A stretch of DNA of 64,000 nt from Branchiostoma floridae. Taxonomy: Eukaryota > Chordata > Leptocardii > Amphioxiformes > Branchiostomatidae. The stretch is taken from the NCBI RefSeq assembly GCF_000003815.2, contig NC_049993.1, forward strand, positions 11,597,703 to 11,661,702, read 5' to 3'. Shown in pieces: positions 24,901 to 47,800 of the stretch (position 1 is the first letter of the stretch; each line of letters begins with the position of its first letter). The notes beneath the pieces were generated by a model. The model searched no databases. It was not told where the DNA came from and worked only from the letters and a program-made list of their open reading frames with translations. A program made the translations under genes and the position numbers.

Positions 24901-27900
24901 GTCTAACCTTTATCAAACTTTACCCTGGAAACCAGCCTTTTAGCCAGGGCTGGCACAGAATCTGTTTGGCAGCTAAGGCAGGTTTTTTCGAGGACCTTAG
25001 ATAAGCACACCAGGGATTTGTCATGCAGGGAGTGTTTGCTGGCCTAACTAGTAGTATTAGCTGCCGAACAGATTCTCTGCCAGCCCTGGGTAAGTCTGGT
25101 TTCCAAGGTACATATAGTTCAGCTCAAATGAAAAAGTCCTCTCCTCAACTGTGAAACACATCACTGAACACAAAGCACGTACCTGAGCGACCCGCAGGCT
25201 GTAGAGACGATCAGGTGAGTACAGCCCTCAGCCTTCAGGGCGTGGACATTGGCTCGGAAGTTTATGTTGGTAGGCATGACAGTGTGGCCTCGCCCATGCC
25301 TGAAATCATGTTCAAAAACACGCTTCACAATGTATATACTATGGATGACAACTTTTAAGAGATTATAAGAATGGAATACTATCAATGCTGTAGACTAGGA
25401 GACTGCTGCCTACTCCTGTGTCAGGGACCCCAGCAGCAGTATAATCAAATACTAATACTGGATACTACTACTACTGTACTGCTCTTTACGAATTTTTTCC
25501 CCCTGTCAACAAAAAGTCACATAATATATCCATAGCTTTTTAAATTACATGTATCCTGTTATCTATAGTGTTAACCAACCTACCAACAATGCACAGCAAC
25601 AAATGCTGATATAAACATTACCTCCTTGGAGATATTCTTCAATTTCAGCAATTACAGCATTTCCCAAAGAGTTTATCTCACCTGGCCAGAAGGACACATT
25701 CCACACCTCCGACATCACCCAGGATCAGGGCATCAGACGGCTGTTACAAATATCAATGGTTTATTTCATTTGTGTGAAAAGCTATTCTGTTGCTACTGTA
25801 TATCTGCTGTTTGCATACTTTGGCACATTGATTTGCCAGAATTACAGCTTTTTTTAGGCTTATAGCAGTCAGTGGTAATAAAACATTTCATATACATTGT
25901 AATATGATTTAACCAAGGACGTTACATAACATCCTTGATTAACAACTATAGGTGTAGATTTATGGTAGATTCATGAACCATTTTCCATTCATTTAAGTTT
26001 GTCCTAGGCTTTTACATCTACACTACCAGGTATATACAACACTACACTTTGCTCTTTCCTCTTGAATCAGAGTCCCCTAAATCAAGGAGGTTATATATCT
26101 CTGATGATGTGTCCAAGAATGTGTCACTGTTCGCACTACCAGAGTGTATTCTAGAGTAACCTCCTTGCCTAAATTCATCAACTAACTCCTCTTGATCCAA
26201 GAACAAGAAGCCTGTCAGTTTTCAGATGTCATGAATAAATAGTGTCAGTCTTAGCACTGTGTGAAAAATGTTGGAAAGTATCTCATAATGTATATTGACC
26301 TCTGACCTTTCCATAGGGCGTGTCCACATGCTTCTCTCTCCTGTTGTCCAGGATATCTGGGTTGTCCAGTCCTGAACCTCCAATAATGCCGATCTGAAAA
26401 AAGTTGTAAAACTAAAAGTGTGCGTCGCCAAACTGACCATGCCAAATGGTCTTGCCTATTGGTGTAGTGGTTATCAGCGTTAGGCTTGTGAGCTGACGGC
26501 CTGGGTTCTGCACGGGTTCAAATCTTGGGACTGTTCATACTCGCCCCTTCTGTTTCAAAGTTAACAAATCTTAATGTCGTATCTTAATCTTCATTAGTGG
26601 CCATCGCAAAGGTCCAAATGTCTCAACTCTCACTTTTGGCGAAATATAGAAATTCAAATTCAAAACATTAAGATACCAGGGGTGTGAAAATCCATGGGAA
26701 ATCTCACAATAACGTTATAATAGAAATCTCGATCAATGCTGCTCGTGAAATCAAAAACAAAGGCCTGCAATTGGAAGCAATTAGCAAATGAATCTTATGA
26801 CATGTATGGGGTTTACGGAAAAGGCTGGCCTGTCTACCTGGGCTGTCTACCTGGGCTGTCTACCTGGGCTGGCTATCACGTCAGGCTACTTGGACCTACG
26901 AAAGCCCATTGGGACAAAAGCTGTTTTAGCAGTAGGGATTGTTTGTACTCAATAAAGAAGCTATGTGTGAAACTATTGTGCGTGTTACATAACCCAGAGG
27001 TTCTGGGTTCAAATCAGTTGATATGCCAGCGATCTTGTGCCCTTGGGAAGGGCTATAGTATTAACACGACTTATCGGCTGATTGGATTAGTCTTAATGTA
27101 AGAAAGGGGGCAGATGTTGTGGCCCCGGGTTCTTATTTGGAATTGCTGCCGAGAGTCTAAGACTGAAGGGAAGAACAACACGCAGAGACACAGGCCATTT
27201 TCCGCACACACACGGACTGCTTGCTGGGGAGCTACATCCTCGTGTCTGCACTCCACGCACGACTGACACAACTGATCTCTCTTTCTCCCCACCAGCAAGC
27301 TTGTCCTGTTTATTCATCCAAATTCACATATTCATACATATTATAGAGGTGACAATGTTTTTGAAGTCCCTTTGTTGTTCAAGATATCAAAGGCTGAGCG
27401 ACTGCCATCTATCTGTTAGTTCTGTCTATGGCTTTGGTGTGAAACAATTACACCTGGCACTAGAGGAGACGAACGTTCGTTTGCATACGACACTAATCAA
27501 AATGCAAATCTCCACACTTCACACTCTTGCTACAGCTCTGTGGCACTAATCAAAACAACAACCTAACTTTAGCCCTACCAAATAATACACAAAAAGTATA
27601 AAACACAGTGAAGTTCATTTTGCCCTACTTACATTAAGACTGGTGGCTAGTTGGTCAAAGGCGTCCAGGAGCCTTTCTTTAGTGGCTGTCATGGTCCAGG
27701 CTTCTGCGCCATACATAAGGATCGACAATTGAATTGTGAGGAGCTTAAAATAATCGTTGCTAGAGGGTCTGGAACTGCTGCCATTCGGTGCTAACTCAGG
27801 TGACCTCAATACGACAGCAATTACCCCAGGTGTGGCCATAGGACTTAAGGTTTTGAACCACTTACACTGGGAAGGAAGGACCCCTAGTCTTTTCCGTAAG

Positions 27901-28605
27901 TGTGGTGGGTTCTTTGCCCTATCTGAGGGAGGGCCCTTACCGAAGCTAGGTACTCTTTTCTCTACCCTAGTGAAGGGAGGAAAGTCGTGTTAAGAGCCCT
28001 TCCCAAGCGCACAAGATCAGTGGCATATCAACAGATTCGAACCCAGAACCTCTGGGTTATGTAGCATACACAACTCCTTCAAACACAGCTACTTCACATA
28101 CAGCTCCTTCACACACTGCCACTTCACATAGCTCATTCACATAATAACACACAGATCCACCAAAAAGTAGTTACTCAAGCAACTGGATATGGTTCACCGT
28201 GACAGATCCTTCAAACAACCCCTACTGCTAACATAGCTTTTGTCCCAATGGGCTTTCGTAGGTCCAAGTAGCCTGACGTGATAGCCAGCCCAGGTAGACA
28301 GCCCATGTAGACAGACCAGGTAGACAGCCCAGCCTTTTCCGTAAACCCGACATGTATGATAGCTCTATCCAAAGAGCGTTTTATCAACTGTTGATATGAA
28401 AATGCTCTTTGTTCTATCTATTATCAAAGGCCAAGGAGGCCTGTCTTGATATTTAAAATTATGTTGACAGGAAATTATCACGATGATGCTACGCTTGTAA
28501 TTAAAGAGTAGAGTAGAGTAGAGTTCTTCGGTTTGGTAGGAGCAAGGAGCTCCATATAGCCGCAGACGTTACCTTTATTTTCCTTGGCGCTGATTTGGCT
28601 TCCAT
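21933..28605 (-). CDS. MTAP: S-methyl-5'-thioadenosine phosphorylase, eight exons, 286 aa
   Basis: Exons in order are 28605-28573, 26393-26307, 25740-25682, 25299-25183, 24600-24447, 24110-23868, 23305-23183 and 21977-21933. All have GT/AG borders and the frame is kept throughout. MTAP phosphorolyses methylthioadenosine to adenine and methylthioribose-1-phosphate (methionine salvage, polyamine by-product clearance) in the cytosol. Visible are [10 protein letters not shown] (12-21; Ser18 where the human enzyme has Thr18), ARHGRGH (59-65), STACGSL (92-98), [17 protein letters not shown] (167-183), INMTTVPE (194-201) and MATDYDCW (217-224, with Asp220 and Asp222 that select the purine). Numbering matches human MTAP almost residue for residue (human 283 aa). 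Exon 1 is tiny (11 codons, ending KIK) as in vertebrates. The terminal exon (residues SIMLPP) is preferred to read-through of exon 7 because it restores the family's C-terminus. The gene is convergent with INK4 and divergent from the first CAPSL gene. Confidence 0.95.
23355..23730. mobile_element. Foldback element with CAGGGCTCGAAAT termini, copy 1 (MTAP intron 6)
   Basis: It starts CAGGGCTCGAAATT and ends ATTTCGAGCCCTG, and is flanked by a perfect 5-bp duplication AATAC (23350-23354 and 23731-23735). Both subterminal parts are crowded with GGGTGCAC/GTGCACCC words in opposite orientations, so the element folds back on itself. It has no coding capacity. A second element with the same ends is at 59327-59651. 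Confidence 0.85.
23793..23823. repeat. (CA)n microsatellite
   Basis: A CA dinucleotide run in MTAP intron 6, just right of the foldback element. Confidence 0.9.
24255..24413 (+). repeat. SINE/LINE-like tail module (MTAP intron 5)
   Basis: It contains two small hairpins in series, GGGCGTTGCCC and GCACCATCTGGTGC, followed by GGGAAGGACTTTAACTAACTAAC. The ending is short and simple, like the 3' end of a non-LTR element or SINE. Assignment rests on pattern only; only one copy is in the window. Confidence 0.35.
24921..25110. mobile_element. TA-flanked MITE, TIR CCCTGGAAACCAG (MTAP intron 4)
   Basis: The left end is TA-CCCTGGAAACCAG and the right end is CTGGTTTCCAAGG-TA. Subterminal stretches AGCCAGGGCTGGCACAGAAT and ATTCTCTGCCAGCCCTGG also pair, giving about 55 bp of imperfect inverted repeat at each end. 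TA on both sides suggests a TA target duplication. It has no coding capacity. Confidence 0.75.
26429..26560 (+). mobile_element. tRNA-derived SINE, copy 1 (MTAP intron 1)
   Basis: It opens AAACTGACCATGCCAAA, then has an A-box-like TTGGTGTAGTGG and, about 45 bp on, a B-box-like CGGGTTCAAATC. The same opening and boxes occur at 63687-63830, so this is a repeat family and not a functional tRNA gene. The right boundary is approximate. Confidence 0.7.
27651..27746 (-). pseudogene. Non-LTR retrotransposon reverse-transcriptase remnant
   Basis: About 30 codons on the minus strand read [20 protein letters not shown] followed by RLLDAFDQ. This matches the conserved C-terminal part of LINE-type reverse transcriptases, where an LYGxExWT motif is followed some ten residues later by RLxAFxx. 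The frame is not extended by related sequence on either side, so it is a fragment. Confidence 0.65.
28158..28192 (+). mobile_element. Partial MITE copy (one terminus only)
   Basis: Contains CACCAAAAAGTAG followed by TTACTCAAGCAACTGGATATG, matching the left end of the complete element at 18184-18324. The partner terminus is absent. Confidence 0.65.
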
Positions 28606-28993
28606 CTTTTATTCTCACAAGGCCAGGACCTTTGGGTAGCTTCAGTGAGTGCAGTTCTGCAACGACGATACTCTTGTTGGTATAAAAACGTTGTGAACTA
28701 AATATAGCAGCACGTGAGTACTCAAAACTAGTTGGGCAGAGGGCAGCAAATCACTAATTTAGACATGTTAAAGATAGATATCTAAGTTTAATTGTTACTT
28801 TGAGTCATTTTAGTGCAATATCCAGTCTGAAAAGTTAATTTTTCATGTGATACATGATTTAAGTATAATTCATATTTCAGATTTGAGTTTCACGCTTTGT
28901 TTTTACTTTGTTGAATGAATGTGGTTTTATCGCCTTCAAACCCGGAAGGTTAAAGGTTAAATGTTCTTGCTGTTCTCGCGAGACTTGCCTATG

Positions 28994-29007
28994 GTTGTCA
29001 TGACAAC
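28994..29007. promoter_or_regulatory. RFX X-box, perfect palindrome GTTGTCATGACAAC
   Basis: It fits the X-box consensus RYYNYY-N2-RRNRAC at every position and both half-sites are identical. It lies between the divergent MTAP and CAPSL start codons, 533 bp upstream of the CAPSL-1 ATG. RFX factors bind such sites in promoters of ciliary genes. Binding is inferred. Confidence 0.6.
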
Positions 29008-29246
29008 AAAATATTTGATACATTGCATCACGTGATCAAATGCTCTTGGAAACAACGCATGGGATCGCAATAATGACAATAAACTGTATTTATATGGTAA
29101 CAACTATAAACTGTCAGAAATACTACCCCTAAAAACGTAAATAATATTTATATTGCATCTAAGGACAATATATTCAGATTTTTTCACCTATTGAGGGAAA
29201 ATAGAAACATTATTTCTTCGTTCCGTTTGCTTGCGGTAACTTCTGC

Positions 29247-29258
29247 GCCGCCATTTTG
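29247..29258 (-). promoter_or_regulatory. YY1-type motif GCCGCCATTTTG
   Basis: A full match to the YY1 core on the reverse strand (CAAAATGGCGGC), 282 bp upstream of the CAPSL-1 ATG. Such motifs often sit at transcription starts of TATA-less promoters. Confidence 0.45.
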
Positions 29259-29521
29259 AAAGTAACGGGGATTGTTTTGCAGCGAAAGATCGATCAGGAA
29301 AAGCGGAAAAGACATTTCAGTGGTACACTTTGTACTCTTTTGTCATATCCATTTGTTTTTATAACGTGTAGAATCGTAATCTATATTCTGGACAATTACT
29401 GATTATATTGAGGGTTGCTAACTTTTTATTTTCAACTGGAAACTGAAGTAAAGTTCGGATAAATATATCATCATCTAAAAAAAGACGCAACATCTCTTTG
29501 TACAAATTTCAGATTTGGTGA

Positions 29522-34778
<5,257 letters not shown>

Positions 34779-35951
34779 AAACTTTTGTGCAAAAATGTCA
34801 AAGTGCAGCTGACAGGATGAAAACAGGTCTTTTACCCATGTACAAGATTCCAAAATAATTCCTTAGGACAGAATTGTGAGTAAAATTGTGAGTAAAATTG
34901 TACTGTATAACACATACAAATTGTTCTAATAATGTTATAGATTCTGAAATTTTGGCCAGTTGCATTGATCAGAATGCATAAAAGTCTAAGTCCCTGATTA
35001 ATTACTGTACATAAAGTGATATGTACAGTACTATATGTGTTAGTGGTAGTACTATAAGACTGTAGAGGGAATAATTTCAGTTCTCTCTGCTAGTGATTAT
35101 CATGTGCAAACTTCTCTTCAGACAAGGTAAACTGTCATGAGAGAGGCTATTTAGCTATTTTAAGTTGCTTATTTCTAGTTATGATTATAGTAGAATTTTA
35201 AATGTACATACATGTATTTTATCTTTGATGATTTCCATGGAAAGTTTTATCCTAGTTGACAAAGAATTTCTATGTTCTGTTTCCTATTTGTGAAGTGGAA
35301 CTGTTGAAATGGTACGTAAAAGATATCAGATATTGAGCCATTCCATTAGAAAATGGGGGGGGGGGGAAACATGTAAGGGTTCAAGATTAATCGCTGTGAG
35401 TTGGTATGACCAATGTAGTAAATGAAGCATGATGTTAAACACTTCTCTATAGTTTTAATGTATAAGGCAGTCTAAAACACTTGTGACATTTATTCACCTG
35501 TGACATTGCTATTTAGTACATAAGTCATACTGTAGATTACTGTGCTGATTTGTGAATCTTTGTTTGGTCTTTTTAGCTTGTGCTTGAATGAATGTAAAAA
35601 ATCCTTTACATGACAATTCAAGTTGTAATGAAATGAATGTGGGATCATGGCTTTGATACCATTATAAGCCAGTAGAAAACTATAGCTTGGCTACTTGCAT
35701 GTTTTATTGGATGAGGGACAAAATACATTTTTGTAACATACTTCAGAGAAAATTATCAATTGGAAAACAAAAGCCTCATTAGAAAAAGGGAAAGAAACAT
35801 ATGTTCAGGGATAGTAAGAAATTACCCTACCCCTTGGCAGATAAAACTTTAGAAGAAAACTTTTGACAGTAGTAGGCTGAAGACAATGTTATAAGTTTTG
35901 GTCTCACAGTATTCCGATTTGTATATCTGTAATATATGCTGTAGCTAAGTC

Positions 35952-35957
35952 AATAAA
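35952..35957 (+). promoter_or_regulatory. Candidate poly(A) signal AATAAA of CAPSL gene 1
   Basis: First AATAAA noticed after exon 4b, about 1.2 kb downstream of the stop and before the next promoter. Confidence 0.5.
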
Positions 35958-36249
35958 ACAATTTGTCTGCTCCCAAATTACCTAAATTGTCACAATTTGT
36001 GTAGTATTTAACATATTGATCAGCGTCAGGGGACGGTTTAATTAACATAAGTTGTCTAACATTTTAGAACACAGACAATACGTTGTCTTTAATTGTCTAT
36101 AATTTCCTTAAATATCGCAGCCTAGCTATATTCATGACATCCTTTTGTTTTAAGACCCCGTCGTCATAACACAAACACACCCAGCTAGTGTTTCCTGCAG
36201 ATGTTTTTCCCTTAAGAATAACGCTGTGGGCGTTACCTCATCCTGAACC

Positions 36250-36306
36250 TGACGTCATCAAGGCAGGTGACCAATGACAAGCCTTGGTGCTAGACCTCAT
36301 ATATCC
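36250..36306 (+). promoter_or_regulatory. Core promoter region of calcyphosine gene 2: CRE, CCAAT, TATA-like
   Basis: Within 57 bp are TGACGTCA (36250-36257), CCAAT (36271-36275) and CATATATCC (36298-36306), about 70 bp before the start codon at 36376. This is a plausible compact, TATA-type and CREB-responsive promoter, unlike genes 1 and 3, which have X-boxes. Confidence 0.5.
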
Positions 36307-36375
36307 TGCGGAACAGGTAGTCGTGTTGTGTTAGTCTTGTGTTCGGAACAGTATACGCCCCTGTTGTTTAGCAAG

Positions 36376-39850
<3,475 letters not shown>

Positions 39851-40932
39851 GGGGTTGACAGTTAGAATTGACCTTGAAAGTCCGTCGATATTCTAAACAG
39901 CTAGACTGCCTTCTAAAGCTACGCTTTAGCCTTCATCTGGTTGAAATGACCAACAGCAGTGTCACGTGTCACATGTCACGTGGTGATTGGTCATTTGGAC
40001 TTGCTGAAAGATAATGTGCGAACGGCCGAAAACTTGTGAGACTTTGTTTCATTTGAACATCGGAACGCAGTCTAGCTGTTTCCTATCGATAGAATTTTCT
40101 TGTTTTGACCATCTGTTCGTCATGGCCGTTATTTTTTCAAAAGTACTTGTTCATAGATCCAGTCCTTCATGCCCTTCATCATCATGTACTGCCAAACACA
40201 TCAAACAGCGCAATACATTAAACAGTACTGTAATGGAATTCCTAGAAACTAATGCGTACGGTAATGACAAGGTGCAACAACAACATACAGATAAGATAAT
40301 TATGGTTTCAGTACAGATAATGTCATTTGTAACGTGTTTGGAAAATGCAGTTTTTCCAGGAAATGTGTTCAGTTAAGTTTAGCTTCAGAAAAGGAACATT
40401 AATGTTGTGGGATAAATGAAGTAGATGCTCAACTGTAAGTGCAAAAAGGAACCATGAATATTCAAAGTGTTGTAATGTTATTTAGTTTATGATGTTGATA
40501 TACATGTATTGTTGTCACATGACCATGCAGGGCAATTTAAGTTTGTTTAAGTGAACAATTAAACAGTTGAAAGTGAACACAGTGATGTCGATACATTACA
40601 TACAAGCATCGAATCCGGGAGTTTTCTTTATATTAAAAGCCATATAAAACCGCGGTCACACTTAAACCCAGGAAATGCGGTATCTATAAAATAACACGTT
40701 TTCTTAACTCAATGCATTTGTTAATCAAATGCATGAGCAAAGCAGTCCAACTTCTGACGTCTTTTACATCGACATGTGTAGATTTCTTGCACTACTACTT
40801 CTTGAACACGTTTTATCTCCAGACTTCCAGGCGTGTGTTTTTTTCTTATTAGTTACGGCGGGTATTATGGGACGGAAAATTAGTCGACTTTTAGATGCAA
40901 GTAGAAGCCAGTACTGTATCAACTGAACAAAG

Positions 40933-41055
40933 AATAAAGCTATCGAGTCGCAAAAAACAATTTCATGAAATCTTTAAGACAATTTACCGGAAGATATGCT
41001 TTGATATGCGGATGATGTGATACCAATGCCTTGTCAAGGAATGTACCTAAATAAA
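40933..41055 (+). promoter_or_regulatory. Candidate poly(A) signals of calcyphosine gene 2
   Basis: AATAAA at 40933-40938 and again at 41050-41055, 1.1-1.2 kb after the stop codon. Confidence 0.4.
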
Positions 41056-42325
41056 GTTAACTCACTCTGAGTCTTATCAGTTTTAAAATATTGATTTTTG
41101 TGACTTTTTCATCAATCGATAGTTTTGATAAAACTGAAATACTAGTAGTCTTAAAGATTAAGTCCATGGAGCAAATCTGTCGAGCATACACCATATAAAA
41201 TTTGTACATTGTAGATAATTATACTTTTTCACTACGCTTCATCACAAGATATGATGATGACTACACTCGCAATCCGAAACTGAGTAACCTAATGAGAGAT
41301 TCTACTACACAGTTAACACATATAATCTCCAAGCAGATATAGAAAGGCAAAATAGTATTTAACCCTTGTCCTATTGAGGCTGTATACGGGTTGGACATAT
41401 ATAACGCCTGTATGTGTATGTCAGTCCAGTATCCCTATGGGCTTGGGACAATTCTCACTTAAATGCGGCATACCGCAGCAAAACGCATGGATTGGGGAAG
41501 TAGATCTGCAGCAGCAGCACAGAATAGGTAAAGTTTTACTGATCTGATTAATCATCCGGATCCAGCTTAGTTAGGGGGGTTAAATTGGCAAAAAGTTCTC
41601 AGCAGGACAAGAGTTAACTGGCCTCTGCTCCCTGAAACAGGGAGACTGAAAACTTATTATTTTGGCTGTGCTCATACTGCATGAACATGACTTAGTGTGC
41701 AAAGGTCTCTGTGAATACCTCTAACATAAACATCGCACTTGTACTTGTTAACTTTTAAAAAATCAGACATAAGGCTTATCTGTACTCTGACCTTATCTTT
41801 TTGAAATTTTGAATGATCATACAATGCAATGCAAGGGGACATTTGTGTGCAAATTAGAAGCAGAATTTCATACCCTTCAAAAATTCATTCAGCCAAACAC
41901 TATGTTAGTGTACATGATATTCGGTACCCCTCATTCCAGTCTATGTATGTTTATATTCTATGTCACCTTAAAGTTAAACAGATAATGGTTTGAAACAGTA
42001 GTTGTTGTACTCACTTATTCAGCCGACATATGGAGAGAGTCGTCACTATTGACGGTGTTAGTCTTCGCTTGGCTGCATCACAAATGCCGGAGCTTCTCAG
42101 TTCCTAGTAATACATGGTTATCTGAGCACAAACTTGGTTGAGTCACGGCTCTTCGTTTACACAGACACGGTCGGCTCATATTGCACAATGTCACATGTGT
42201 ACTAAATAACTACAGACTCCACATTCGGAGAACAAAACAAAGAACCAGAACAACAAGGTGCTCTGTTTAGGGCGGGACGGCCCACCTGTGTGTCACACCC
42301 GTGTTTATCCTTTGTTCACCACCTG

Positions 42326-42339
42326 GTTGCCATAGTGAC
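42326..42339 (+). promoter_or_regulatory. RFX X-box GTTGCCATAGTGAC upstream of CAPSL gene 3
   Basis: It matches RYYNYY-N2-RRNRAC throughout and lies 167 bp upstream of the start codon at 42506, the usual distance for RFX sites in ciliary gene promoters. Confidence 0.65.
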
Positions 42340-42472
42340 GGTACGTAAATCCGCCCAACCGGTTTTCTGGGATGGTTGGTTGGATGTCTGTTTAGCGTAC
42401 CCCTACACAAATACTAACAGTAGTGTCTTCACGTGACGGGTGGTCGGGCGCGTTTACTTACTCCATTCCTGA

Positions 42473-44816
<2,344 letters not shown>

Positions 44817-47800
44817 GGGCTCCACACGTACAGATGGAGCTGACCTTGAACCACGCCCAACAACAGACAATGTATCATAACATGGCCTTGGTTATACTCC
44901 AAATCTCCAAGCAGATGTTAGAGTTAAAGTCGTAGTGTTTTTTAAAGAAGAAGGGTGCTGCTTTAGCTACAAGGAAGTATCATAGGCGTAGTTAATAGTA
45001 CGTGGAATGAATCATGAATGTGAGTATCGCTCAATACATCTGTATACGTAGCTTGACACTTTTAATGACAGAAACGATCCGTAAAAACGATGTACAGAAG
45101 TGCTATTTTCGTGCTTGTAGACTGTAACAATGACTTGAACACTGTGAGCTATATGCAGACGTTTACTGACGTGTCTTTAAAGTCCTACAAACAAGCTGGT
45201 CCCTCTTTCAATATTGTTTAGCTGACATACGCATATCTTGATGTCATGACTTTGATATAAACGTGTGTGATGACGGTATACTCAGCTTTCCGAATGAATA
45301 CGTCATATTGAATCAAATTAATGCTCCTCTGACTTCTGATCAATTGATATATTTCGTTAAGCTTGGATTGCAATCACTTGTGTTACGGGATCAATGAACA
45401 TACAGTCATGTACTTTTAATCTGATGTAGCATGGCTAAAAATGCAATCGTAAGGAGAGGTTAAACAGAAGAGGCAGGTTTCAATGAGGCATTTGGTATCT
45501 GAGATGAGGTTGTGTCGGGCAGCCCCTTCTTTATAACACACAGGCTGAACATGAACTTCTGCACCGATCCCTCCTACTGAAGGAGAAAATGGCAGCCCAG
45601 GCCATGAGTTCAGCGACTAGCATAGCAAACTTTTGACAGTAACGTTACCATTTCAGGACAATACTAGAAAGCTAACATAATCATAATCTGCTATGTACAA
45701 AATGTATAGTGAAAATAACCCCAAAGAATAGGAATACTGCAGCTGAGAACTTTAGGTCGATCTGTGACTAAAACAGTGTCTGTCATGCTGCTAATACACT
45801 GCGCTGCGCGCCATTTTGAATGGGCGGGACGGCCGCCGCGCCGGGAAACGCGGGTAAACAGACATATGTACGGTTTTCAATTTACAATAAAACGCGTTGT
45901 AGAGGGTTATAGTTCACCAAGCTTCACAGACTTGTAGAACTTCTTACGTTCTTTCAGACCAGCTATTTTATTTGATCAGAAAATCCTTATATTTTTGTTA
46001 AAAATGTAGATGCCTTCGGTGTAAATTTTCACTTTGGTCTCCCTATCATGCAACATACCGATAGCGGCAACTCCCACAATCAACACCCATACTGAGGATC
46101 TGAGTTACGGTTCTCGACATTCTTTTGACACATGTTGAAGATCTGGAGGTAATGTCAACAAAAGTATACCATGTTACCCGTGTGCGCCTTTCCCAGGCTT
46201 CTGTCTGCCTGTAGACAGCGTAAATCTTGTCTGTTGTTCATTTTAAGTCTCCAAGTCGACTCGCACGGTACAAGGACGCCACTATTATTCAGCGGAATAA
46301 AGTACAACTGCAACTGATGTTGCCAACTTCGTAATATGGATGTTGATTGGTTGTAAATGAAATAAAACGACCAATCAGTGTATACTTACCTTCGGCGAAA
46401 TAACTATACTAAGTGCATGTATCACTCCGCTTGACGTTCAATCTGCGGCGTTTATTCTGTTGGCTGCTAGGGGTCGCTCTTGACACGTAGCGAAAAATCA
46501 GCCTGTAGTCATTGAGTTGTTTCTATTGTTGAGCGGAGAAGTAGGGGAAATATGCAATAATGGTAACTTTGAGGAAATTGTATATAACATCCATAGCTTC
46601 TACTTAGATTCTCATGTTAACGTTGTGTATCGCAACGTAAATTCTCCCCAAATCGTCATGTACATGTGTAATGAAAGTTGAGTTGATTCCAGAGGAAAGC
46701 GCCTCCTTATTTCCCACTTTATCCCATTTGATTCCTGTCTTATGGATGATTGATAAAAGTGACATACCCTTGCATGTCCTTGTTCAATTTCTCATTGCAT
46801 ATAGCTTCTCCTTGTTGCCGGTTTCTCAATTTCCAGCCAGTTAGGATGAGTAACACCCCTATGATGTGGAAGCCGTATATTTCTGTTCATATTTAGTAAT
46901 TTTTCAGTCACAAAACAGACGGGACAGGGTAAGGGGAGGGTCAGAGTCTATATTGAAAATTCTATGAACATCCATCTTTATGAATGACATACCTTCGTAA
47001 GAGGTAGAACGAAAATGTCTCTCCTATTTACTAATCTTACACAAGAAGAAATTGGTTCATATCACATGTTGGTGTTTGCTGATATGGATAAAATAGAAGT
47101 ATGAATTCTGGTACAGAAAATTGTTGAAAACTCAAGAACTGATATTGTTTACAGGTAATGTGAATTGTGACAGGACTTTCCTCACAAAATAGATGTGGGA
47201 CTTTTCGAGTAATGACTCGTTAAGGGGACTGTCTAATTTCTTACTATGAAATTTTTGCCATTGCAACATAAAAGTGCAACTTCCAAATATCTCAAACTTG
47301 AGAACAGTGCTCTTGGATTATTGATTAAGCAGTACATGTATAGCATTCAAGTTCTCTAAACAACACTGGTTACTGTCAAATGTGTACTTTGTGGTAATCA
47401 GCAGCAAATGCAAAGTCATGACAGGCATGGTAACAGTAAGTCATTCAAAAGTCCCTTTAACAAATATGTGTTCAAATCAAGCTTGGTATTAAAATGTGTA
47501 CGCTAATGTCATTGTCATCAAATTAGCAAGTGACATTAGCAAATTAGCCAGTTAGGAAAGTAATGTCAGTTGTACACAGCTAGACATCAGGCAAAAATAG
47601 TGGTCCCACAACTCAACCTGCCAATAACCTATCCAAAAGAATGTCTACAAGCATCATTACATAATAGAACTTACTGTATATTTATATATCACGTTAAATG
47701 TGTAACACTACAGCAAAGCTATGAAAGAGCAAGCCTACATACAGTCAGCAATACTGATTGCAATGTGACACATTAAAAATTTCCATATAACAAAATTAAA

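Larger units (their letters stand above)
26799..28353. repeat. Composite inverted repeat in MTAP intron 1
   Basis: The left arm (about 26799-27066) runs from GTTTACGGAAAAGGCTGG through three 13-bp GTCTACCTGGGCT units to GGTTCTGGGTTC and TTAACACGAC. The right arm (about 27985-28353) carries the same blocks reversed, ending CAGCCTTTTCCGTAAAC. It is interrupted by about 110 bp that includes a half copy of the ACTCAAGCAACTGGATATG element (28158-28192). The 0.9 kb centre includes a reverse-transcriptase fragment. The arms are clearly homologous but diverged. Confidence 0.8.
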
